DNA of 7,049 nucleotides from the NCBI GenBank assembly GCA_030635045.1, contig DAOVZP010000087.1, forward strand, positions 1-7,049. Reading direction: 5' to 3'. Origin of the DNA: Bacteroidota bacterium (GTDB lineage Bacteria > Bacteroidota > Bacteroidia > Bacteroidales > B18-G4). A model generated the notes under the pieces. The model ran no database searches. It saw nothing but the letters and a program-made list of their open reading frames with translations, and was not told the DNA's origin. The position numbers and the translations under genes are program-made. This document shows, one piece after another, positions 1 to 5,066 of this stretch (positions within the stretch are counted from its first letter, which is position 1; each line of letters begins with the position of its first letter).

Positions 1-18
1 CAGAGGAGCACAGTTTTT

Positions 19-102
19 AAGTATCAAATATCGAGTATCAAGTATCGAGTATCAAGTATCGATTATCGAATATCGGATATCAACCCAACACTCAACCCTC
101 AA
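19..102. repeat. In-phase heptanucleotide array, 12 units, upstream of dnaB
   Basis: Twelve consecutive 7-bp units can be read without a gap. The first nine (19-81) all end in TATC, for example AAGTATC, GAGTATC and GATTATC. The last three (82-102) switch to units ending in CAA (AACCCAA, CACTCAA, CCCTCAA) without leaving the 7-bp phase. The array lies outside any gene. It starts at a TAA (18-20) that could be the stop codon of a gene lying left of the window, but only five codons of that frame are visible, so this cannot be tested. The array resembles heptanucleotide short tandem repeats in general form. I cannot assign it a function. Confidence 0.85.
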
Positions 103-105
103 CAA

Positions 106-129
106 CCTGTCCTGAGCGAAGTCGAAGGG
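106..129. repeat. Short dispersed-type intergenic repeat
   Basis: This 24-bp segment contains the core CCTGAGCGAAGTCGAAGG. From memory, this word recurs in many copies between genes of Bacteroidota and some other environmental bacteria. Only one copy is present here, so its dispersed nature is recollection and not shown by the window. It sits at the end of the heptamer array. Array-like words (CTCAACACCCT) resume directly after it, as if it had been placed within the array. No gene or terminator T-run accompanies it. Confidence 0.5.
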
Positions 130-251
130 CTCAACACCCTTTCAAATCTACGATCCGATAGAAGTTATTAACAAATTACGAACAACTTTATTGGGATAAC
201 TAATGTCACAGTATTGGTACTTTCAGCCCTGTTTATTTGTACTTTTGAGGT

Positions 252-1763
252 ATGGATAAAAAATTGACACCCCAGCAGGATAATATCAGGAAGCGCGTAA
301 AGAAAACTCCTGAAACCCCTTCCCTGTTGGACCAGGGCAGGGTACCTCCTCAGGCTGTCGACCTTGAAGAAGCTGTACTGGGTGCTATCATGCTCGAAAA
401 AGATGCCCTCACGGCAATTATCGATATACTGAAACCCGAATCATTCTATAAAGAGACCCATCGCATTATCTATAATGCCATAGTTGAACTTTTCAATAAA
501 TCCCAGCCTGTTGACATCCTCACCGTGATCAGCCAGCTCAAGAGTACCGGCGAGCTGGACCTTATCGGGGGTGCTTTTTATATCTCCCAGTTAACGAACA
601 GGGTGGCCTCTTCTGCCAATGTGGAATACCATGCCCGTATTATCCTACAGAAATTTATTCAGCGGGAACTGATCAGGGTTTCCAGTGAGATTATCAAAGA
701 CGCCTTTGAAGATACCACTGATGTTTTTGATTTGCTCGACCGTGCAGAGCAAAACCTCTTTGCCGTGAGTGAGCAAAATATCCGGCGTCAGCAAGGTGAA
801 ATACACCAGCTGATGAAGGAAGCCATTAAAGATATTGAAACAGCGAGGGATTCAGAAACCAAGATGCGGGGTGTTCCTTCCGGCTTTGTTGCACTTGACA
901 GGATCACCAATGGTTTTCAGAGATCAGACCTGATCATCCTTGCCTCAAGGCCGGGTATGGGAAAAACCGCCCTTGCCCTGACATTGGCCAGGAATATGGC
1001 CGTTGACCATAAAAAACCGATCGCATTCTTTTCTCTTGAGATGTCATCTGTGCAGCTGGTCACTCGTCTGATCGCCGCCGAGACACAGCTCAACTCTGAC
1101 AAATTGCGCAAGGGCGACCTGCAGGACTTCGAATGGCAGCAGCTGAACACCAAGATCAGGGCGCTTGAAGATGCCAAGATCTTTATCGACGACACACCGG
1201 GCCTGTCTATTTTTGAACTCAGGGCCAAATGCCGCAGGCTGAAAGCCCAGAACGACGTTCAGATGGTCTTTGTGGATTATCTCCAGCTCATGGTTGGTAC
1301 GCAGGACAACAAAGGAAACCGTGAACAGGAGATCAGCCAGATCTCGCGGTCCCTCAAAGCACTGGCAAAAGAACTTGATATACCTATCATGGCAATGTCG
1401 CAGCTGAGCCGTGCCGTTGAGACTCGTGCCGGAGATAAAAAACCAATCCTCTCCGACCTTCGTGAATCCGGAGCCATTGAGCAGGATGCCGATATTGTGC
1501 TGTTTATCTACAGGCCTGAATATTACGGCCTTACGGATGAGGATGACGATAATTCAATGCCCGGCCTGGCTATGATCAGTATCTCAAAACACAGAAATGG
1601 TGCAACAGGTGAAATTCAACTCCGCTTTATTAAAGACTTTGCAAAATTTGCAGATATTGATACGATCGGAAGCTTAGACAAGCAGCTCAGTGCAGATGGT
1701 GGCGATTCATTTACGGTGCCATCGAAGATGAATGATCTTGATGATGACACTGTGCCGTTCTAA
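252..1763 (+). CDS. dnaB: Replicative DNA helicase DnaB
   Basis: This is the hexameric 5'-to-3' helicase that unwinds DNA at the replication fork and recruits primase. The 503-residue protein is full length, slightly longer than E. coli DnaB (471). Residues 33-135 form the N-terminal primase-interacting domain (VPPQAVDLEEAVLGAIML). A linker follows near 180-205, then the RecA-like motor. Walker A is ASRPGMGKTA at 231-240, with K238 and T239. The catalytic glutamate is E263 in SLEM. Walker B is VFVDYLQLM at 339-347, with D342. MSQLSR lies at 382-387, and SDLRESGAIEQDAD at 401-414 holds the likely arginine finger. The acidic tail ends in V-P-F, as is common in Bacteroidota. Walker A and the SQLSR region, the usual DnaB intein sites, are uninterrupted. 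The ATG at 252 is the first in frame and gives a basic N-terminal tail (KKLTPQQDNIRKRVKK). No clear Shine-Dalgarno or promoter is seen. Heptamer arrays lie on both sides. Confidence 0.97.
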   Translation: MDKKLTPQQDNIRKRVKKTPETPSLLDQGRVPPQAVDLEEAVLGAIMLEKDALTAIIDILKPESFYKETHRIIYNAIVELFNKSQPVDILTVISQLKSTGELDLIGGAFYISQLTNRVASSANVEYHARIILQKFIQRELIRVSSEIIKDAFEDTTDVFDLLDRAEQNLFAVSEQNIRRQQGEIHQLMKEAIKDIETARDSETKMRGVPSGFVALDRITNGFQRSDLIILASRPGMGKTALALTLARNMAVDHKKPIAFFSLEMSSVQLVTRLIAAETQLNSDKLRKGDLQDFEWQQLNTKIRALEDAKIFIDDTPGLSIFELRAKCRRLKAQNDVQMVFVDYLQLMVGTQDNKGNREQEISQISRSLKALAKELDIPIMAMSQLSRAVETRAGDKKPILSDLRESGAIEQDADIVLFIYRPEYYGLTDEDDDNSMPGLAMISISKHRNGATGEIQLRFIKDFAKFADIDTIGSLDKQLSADGGDSFTVPSKMNDLDDDTVPF

Positions 1764-1791
1764 GTGCCTAGTGCCAAGTGGCTAGTGCCTA
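1764..1791. repeat. Heptanucleotide array, 4 units, abutting the dnaB stop codon
   Basis: Four 7-bp units (GTGCCTA, GTGCCAA, GTGGCTA, GTGCCTA) follow immediately after the TAA of dnaB. The unit sequence is unrelated to the upstream array, but the period is the same. No hairpin with a T-run is visible here, so it does not look like an intrinsic terminator. Confidence 0.75.
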
Positions 1792-1803
1792 ATTGAAGTG
1801 AAT

Positions 1804-1866
1804 AACTTAAAACTTAAATTTTAACACTTAACACTAACTCAAAACTCAACACTCAAAACTCAACAC
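1804..1866. repeat. Heptanucleotide array, 9 units, ending just before the 75-residue gene
   Basis: Nine 7-bp units lie in strict phase. They drift from AACTTAA (1804-1817, twice) through ATTTTAA, CACTTAA and CACTAAC to alternating TCAAAAC and TCAACAC (1839-1866). The last part is therefore also an exact 14-bp tandem pair. It ends 9 bp before the next start codon, so it must lie in that gene's leader or promoter. Positions 1848-1865 match 87-104 of the upstream array at 16 of 18 bases, which links the two arrays. Confidence 0.85.
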
Positions 1867-1875
1867 TTTGAAAAA

Positions 1876-2103
1876 ATGGAAGACCTTGAAAGGATCGTCG
1901 ACATCGAGAATGAATTTACTGCCAGGCTTATAGAATCAATCCTGCAGGAAAGGGATATTCCTCATATCCTGAGGACTTATCATGACTCTGCATATGATGG
2001 TTTATGGGCGTTTCAGCAGGGATGGGGATTTATTGAAGCCCCGCCTGAATTCCGTGATGAGATCACGAAGATCTACGATGAGGTTTTAAGTCAGCAAAGC
2101 TGA
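1876..2103 (+). CDS. Small conserved hypothetical protein, DUF2007-like
   Basis: This 75-residue soluble, acidic protein has no signal peptide or membrane segment. The pattern of an N-terminal strand (LERIVDIENEF), a helix (TARLIESILQERDIP), a second strand (HILRTYHDS), then a Gly/Trp-rich turn (YDGLWAFQQGWGFIEAP) and a C-terminal helix fits the small ferredoxin-like DUF2007 fold. In that fold the phrase 'A-x-L-x-x-x-I-L-x-x-x-x-I-P' is typical. The family is loosely called 'putative signal transducing protein', but its role is not known, so no function is given. The ATG at 1876 follows an A-rich stretch (GAAAAA) and is the only sensible start. The gene shares its strand with dnaB, 112 bp downstream, but the spacer is filled with repeats. 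It converges on the pcm-like gene with 9 bp between the stops and no visible terminator. Confidence 0.75.
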   Translation: MEDLERIVDIENEFTARLIESILQERDIPHILRTYHDSAYDGLWAFQQGWGFIEAPPEFRDEITKIYDEVLSQQS

Positions 2104-2112
2104 TAATATAAA

Positions 2113-2850
2113 TTAATAAGGCTTTCCGTTTTCCCGGATCATCGGCACAAACCTTACAGGGATTACATCCTTCTTATTCAACTCCCCATTCTCCTTTATT
2201 AAAAGTATAAGTTCCTGATTGTATTCATTACCTGTTGGAATGATCATACGTCCCCCCTCAGATAATTGATATTCCAATGCCGGCGGAATGTGTGTTGGGG
2301 CGCAGGTTACAATGATGGCGTCGAAAGGTGCGTGCTCGGGCCAACCCTCATAGCCATCACCATGTTTTAAAATGACATTATCATAACCAAGGTCTTTCAA
2401 CAATGTTCCGGAAGTTTTGTAAAGTGATTCAAATATCTCAATACTGAAAACAGAATCACAAATTTCGGCAAGGACGGCTGCCTGGTATCCGGAACCTGTT
2501 CCTACTTCCAGAACCTTATCCTTGCTGTCGAGGTCTAATTGATCTGTCATCAAGGCAACGATATAAGGCTGTGATATGGTTTGTCCGTCACCTATTGGCA
2601 GTGGATGATCGCCATACGCAGCATGCTCATACCCATTAGGGACAAAGTGGTGCCGTTCAACCCTTTTCATGGCATCCAGCACTTTCTTATCCCGGATCCC
2701 GCGGGCTTCTATCTGCTTCCTGACCATTTCCATCCTCATATGCAGGTAGTTTTCTTGTATCTTATCCTGTGAATATGAACACCCGGCAATGAAGATCAAA
2801 ACCAGCAAGGCTATTACTGATTGCTTTTTGTGTATAAAGGCCGACATCAT
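2113..2850 (-). CDS. pcm: Protein-L-isoaspartate O-methyltransferase with lipoprotein signal peptide
   Basis: PIMT uses S-adenosylmethionine to methylate isoaspartyl residues in damaged proteins and so starts their repair. Over residues 38-245 the protein follows the family throughout: MVRKQIEARGI (42-52), the substrate-loop motif GDGQTISQPYIVALM (87-101), the SAM-binding motif VLEVGTGSGYQAAVLA (113-128), an acidic residue after the second strand (E138 in FSIEI), GDGYEGWPEHAPFDAIIVT (164-182) and GGRMIIPTG (199-207). What is unusual is residues 1-37. They form a charged start (HKK), a hydrophobic stretch (SVIALLVLIF) and a lipobox I-A-G-C with C24, which predicts export and lipid anchoring. 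Starts at M38 or M40 would give an ordinary cytosolic enzyme of about 208 residues, so the compartment depends on the start. Two ATG codons in tandem (2850, 2847) open the long form, and a promoter-like element lies just upstream. The gene is downstream of sucC but is separated from it by a probable terminator. Confidence 0.93.
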   Translation of the reverse strand: MMSAFIHKKQSVIALLVLIFIAGCSYSQDKIQENYLHMRMEMVRKQIEARGIRDKKVLDAMKRVERHHFVPNGYEHAAYGDHPLPIGDGQTISQPYIVALMTDQLDLDSKDKVLEVGTGSGYQAAVLAEICDSVFSIEIFESLYKTSGTLLKDLGYDNVILKHGDGYEGWPEHAPFDAIIVTCAPTHIPPALEYQLSEGGRMIIPTGNEYNQELILLIKENGELNKKDVIPVRFVPMIRENGKPY

Positions 2851-2863
2851 ACTTCATTTTCCC

Positions 2864-2894
2864 CTAAGATAACGAAACTTGGCGCCGGAAGCAA
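2864..2894 (-). promoter_or_regulatory. Candidate promoter of the isoaspartate methyltransferase gene
   Basis: Read on the minus strand, TATCTTAG (2871 to 2864) matches the Bacteroidota -7 consensus TAnnTTTG at all but one fixed position. A TTG (2894 to 2892) lies 20 bp upstream, where the -33 element is expected. Transcription would start only a few bases before the ATG at 2850. The placement supports a start that includes the signal peptide, but the match is imperfect. Confidence 0.35.
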
Positions 2895-2902
2895 CTGAAA
2901 GC

Positions 2903-3037
2903 AAAAAAAAGGCTGTCTCAGAAGCCTAACATTTAAGTCATTTCGACCGAAGGGAGAAATCTATTATGCTGACGATCAGTAATACAGATTTCTCGCTAAC
3001 GCTCGAAATGACCTTGAATAGACCTTTTGAGACAGTC
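2903..3037 (-). terminator. Probable intrinsic terminator of sucC, with long nested stem
   Basis: The outer arms 2911-2924 and 3024-3037 are inverted repeats pairing at 12 of 14 positions (GGCTGTCTCAGAAG against the complement of CTTTTGAGACAGTC). On the minus strand the 3' arm is followed directly by eight T (2910-2903), the classic layout of a stem with a U-tract. It lies 26 bp beyond the sucC stop codon. The loop is very long because it contains a second palindrome (2937-3012), so folding in RNA would form one extended hairpin. It also insulates the downstream methyltransferase gene from sucC transcription. Confidence 0.6.
2937..3012. repeat. Imperfect palindromic repeat (MITE-like or dispersed type)
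   Basis: The left arm 2937-2962 (starting GTCATTTCGACCGAAG) and right arm 2986-3012 (ending CTCGAAATGAC) are inverted copies. They share GTCATTTCGA and GAGAAATCT at the ends and diverge, with a 1-base length difference, in the middle. The 23-bp loop contains a smaller CTGA-CGA-TCAG stem. From memory, words of this type are scattered in many copies in Bacteroidota genomes. Only one copy is present in this window and no transposase is nearby. The element lies entirely inside the arms of the sucC terminator. Confidence 0.65.
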
Positions 3038-3062
3038 TCCCTGGTATACTACCTGATTATTT

Positions 3063-4256
3063 TTATTCTCCGAGCACTTCGGTTACCAGTTGTGCTGCAT
3101 CTTCAAGCTGAATGGCCGAATGCACTTTCAAGCCGGAGTTGTCGATGAGTTCCTTACCCTCTTCCGCATTTGTTCCCTGCAGCCTGACAATTATCGGAAC
3201 CTCTATCTCCCCGATGTTATTATAGGCATCTACAACACCCTGCGCTACCCTGTCGCAACGCACGATCCCGCCAAAAATATTCACAAGGATAGCCTCCACG
3301 TTAGAGTCTTTAAGGATGATCCTGAAGGCTTCCTCAACCCTTTTTGCACTTGCAGTACCTCCAACATCCAGGAAGTTGGCCGGGTTTGCTCCGGAAAGCT
3401 TGATGATATCCATCGTAGCCATCGCAAGGCCGGCACCATTGACCATACAGCCAACATTGCCATCGAGTTTCACATAGCTCAGGTCGTACTGGCTTGCTTC
3501 CACCTCAATAGGGTCTTCCTCGAAAATATCGCGCATTTCCTCAATATCAGGATGGCGGTAAAGGGCATTGTTATCTATCGTCACCTTGGCATCAGCAGCG
3601 AAGATCCTGTTATCGGAAGTTTTCATCACCGGGTTGATCTCAAAAAGTGAGGCATCGCTGCCGGCATATGCTTTATACAGGGCACTGACAAACTTCACCA
3701 TATTTTTCATAGCATCTCCCGAGAGTCCGAGGTTAAAAGCAACCTTGCGGCATTGAAAACCCTGCAATCCAACCCTTGGGTCGATCACTTCCGTAAAGAT
3801 CTCGTCGGGAGTCTCCTCGGCAACCTGCTCAATGTTCATTCCACCACGGGGGGAATACATGATCATATTCCTTCCAAGATCCCTGTTGAGCAGAATACTC
3901 ATATAGAATTCCTGGGGTTCCGATTCGCCGGGATAGTATATATTCTGTTCTATCAGCACCTTACGCACCTTTTTACCCTCCGGGCCTGTTTGTGGTGTGA
4001 CCAGCTGCATTCCCAGTATCTGATCAGCATATAGCTGCACCTCATCAAGGGATTTGGCTATTTTCACTCCACCGCCTTTTCCGCGTCCGCCTGCATGTAT
4101 CTGTGCTTTTACGGCAAATTTATCCATACCGGTCTCATCCAGTATCTTTTTGGCCATTTCACGTGCCTGTTCCGGAGACTCTGCGATTAAACCCATTGGA
4201 ACGGCAACTCCATATTTCTTTAAAATAGACTTTCCCTGATATTCGTGTAGATTCAT
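3063..4256 (-). CDS. sucC: Succinyl-CoA synthetase (succinate-CoA ligase) beta subunit
   Basis: SucC is the nucleotide-binding subunit of the cytosolic TCA-cycle enzyme that interconverts succinyl-CoA and succinate with formation of ATP or GTP. The protein has 397 residues against 388 in E. coli and is complete. It begins with the canonical MNLHEYQGK. The ATP-grasp domain covers about residues 1-230, with KAQIHAGGRGKGGGV at 50-64 and the Mg-binding residues N208 (in FEINP) and D222 (in ADAK), spaced as N199 and D213 are in E. coli. The C-terminal CoA-ligase domain (about 260-390) carries GNVGCMVNGAGLAMATMD (266-283), FLDVGGTA (295-302) and VNIFGGIVRCD (325-335). The nucleotide preference cannot be read from this. 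The alpha-subunit gene sucD, often directly downstream in other phyla, is absent. The next gene downstream is the methyltransferase gene, behind a terminator-like palindrome. The promoter is shared head to head with the lolD-like gene. Confidence 0.97.
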   Translation of the reverse strand: MNLHEYQGKSILKKYGVAVPMGLIAESPEQAREMAKKILDETGMDKFAVKAQIHAGGRGKGGGVKIAKSLDEVQLYADQILGMQLVTPQTGPEGKKVRKVLIEQNIYYPGESEPQEFYMSILLNRDLGRNMIMYSPRGGMNIEQVAEETPDEIFTEVIDPRVGLQGFQCRKVAFNLGLSGDAMKNMVKFVSALYKAYAGSDASLFEINPVMKTSDNRIFAADAKVTIDNNALYRHPDIEEMRDIFEEDPIEVEASQYDLSYVKLDGNVGCMVNGAGLAMATMDIIKLSGANPANFLDVGGTASAKRVEEAFRIILKDSNVEAILVNIFGGIVRCDRVAQGVVDAYNNIGEIEVPIIVRLQGTNAEEGKELIDNSGLKVHSAIQLEDAAQLVTEVLGE

Positions 4257-4274
4257 AGGTTGAAATTTGAATAA

Positions 4275-4307
4275 TGGACAAAAATAGTGTTTTTCTGATT
4301 ATCTTTG
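4275..4307 (+). promoter_or_regulatory. Promoter of the lolD-like gene
   Basis: TATCTTTG at 4300-4307 is a full match to the Bacteroidota -7 box TAnnTTTG. TGGACA at 4275-4280 lies 19 bp upstream at the -33 distance. Transcription would start near 4313-4316, about a dozen bases before the ATG at 4327. The element overlaps the opposing sucC promoter, so the two could compete for polymerase or share regulation. Confidence 0.5.
4279..4286 (-). promoter_or_regulatory. -7 promoter element for sucC
   Basis: On the minus strand this reads TATTTTTG, a full match to the Bacteroidota -7 box TAnnTTTG. It lies 22 bp before the sucC ATG, leaving a leader of roughly 15 bases. A TTTG at 4316 to 4313 is the nearest -33 candidate, but its 26-bp spacing is longer than usual. 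Confidence 0.45.
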
Positions 4308-4326
4308 CACCTCAAAACCGTTACGG

Positions 4327-4983
4327 ATGATACGCGCTGAAAATATCCACAAGGCATATGGTACACTTGAGGTCCTGAAAGGGATCTCGCTGGAGATACA
4401 GAAAGGTGAGATCGTATCCGTTGTAGGGGCATCAGGGGCCGGAAAATCAACATTATTGCATATCCTCGGTACTCTCGACAAGGCAGACCGGGGTAATGTC
4501 AGCATTAACGATCAGGAAATTGCCTCCATGCAGGAAAAAAGGCTATCGGCCTTCCGGAACCGGGAGATAGGCTTTGTTTTTCAGTTTCATCATCTGTTGC
4601 CTGAATTCACAGCTCTTGAAAATGTTTGCATACCAGCTTATATTGCTGGGGACTCTAAGAAGACAGCTTTCGAAAAGGCCCGACAACTGTTGGAATTCCT
4701 TGGTTTGAAAGACAGGATGGAACACAAGCCATCTGCTTTGTCGGGGGGAGAGCAGCAGCGTGTGGCTGTGGCCAGGGCCCTGGTTAACAAGCCGGCAGTG
4801 ATACTTGCCGATGAACCTTCCGGCAACCTTGACTCAGGCAGTTCCATCGAGCTCCATGAACTGTTTTTCAGCCTGCGTGATGAGTTTAAACAAACTTTTG
4901 TCATTGTCACACATAACCGTGAACTTGCAGAAATGGCCGACCGCCAGCTACGCATAAAAGACGGTATTATCAACAATCTTTAA
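4327..4983 (+). CDS. lolD: ABC transporter ATPase, lipoprotein-releasing LolD type
   Basis: LolD is the cytoplasmic ATPase that powers LolC/LolE in extracting lipoproteins from the inner membrane for delivery to the outer membrane. At 218 residues it is a complete stand-alone ATP-binding subunit. It shows Walker [10 protein letters not shown] at 34-42 (K40), Q86 of the Q-loop, the LolD hallmark [15 protein letters not shown] (86-100), the signature LSGGEQQR at 138-145, Walker B VILADEP at 158-164 with catalytic E163, D-loop SGNLD and switch H196 (VTHNREL). The 86-100 stretch favours LolD over FtsE or MacB, which share the other motifs. No membrane subunit gene lies beside it, which leaves its partner unproven. 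The downstream neighbour is a secreted repeat protein on the same strand after 83 bp. The ATG at 4327 sits behind a well-placed promoter. Confidence 0.9.
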   Translation: MIRAENIHKAYGTLEVLKGISLEIQKGEIVSVVGASGAGKSTLLHILGTLDKADRGNVSINDQEIASMQEKRLSAFRNREIGFVFQFHHLLPEFTALENVCIPAYIAGDSKKTAFEKARQLLEFLGLKDRMEHKPSALSGGEQQRVAVARALVNKPAVILADEPSGNLDSGSSIELHELFFSLRDEFKQTFVIVTHNRELAEMADRQLRIKDGIINNL

Positions 4984-5066
4984 ATGGCCCGAAAGCTGCA
5001 ATATAATTTCAAATCAGGCGTTTTAAAGTGTTGGAAAAGATAAGTATACCTGGATCATTTTAAAGA

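Noticed and set aside
19..102. Tandem repeats that could suggest a CRISPR array.
   Set aside because: The units are 7 bp with no spacers, and no cas gene is present.
240..247. TACTTTTG, a full match to TAnnTTTG just before dnaB.
   Set aside because: It ends only 4 bp before the ATG, so transcription would start at or inside the start codon. No -33 element lies at the usual 19-21 bp. Without evidence for a leaderless transcript it is not called a promoter.
252..1763. Possible intein in dnaB, a frequent insertion target.
   Set aside because: Walker A and the SQLSR region are continuous, and the protein has normal length.
3090..3650. A 186-codon open frame antisense to sucC.
   Set aside because: It lies wholly within a well-conserved gene on the other strand, and its protein shows no recognisable domain.
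4344..4352. ATATCCACA, one base off a DnaA box, near dnaB.
   Set aside because: It is a single copy inside the lolD coding sequence, with no cluster or AT-rich unwinding region, so there is no sign of an origin.
4984..5043. A 19-codon open frame beginning directly after the lolD stop (MARKLQYNFKSGVLKCWKR).
   Set aside because: It is too short to judge, has no recognisable family and no separate translation signal, and is expected by chance.
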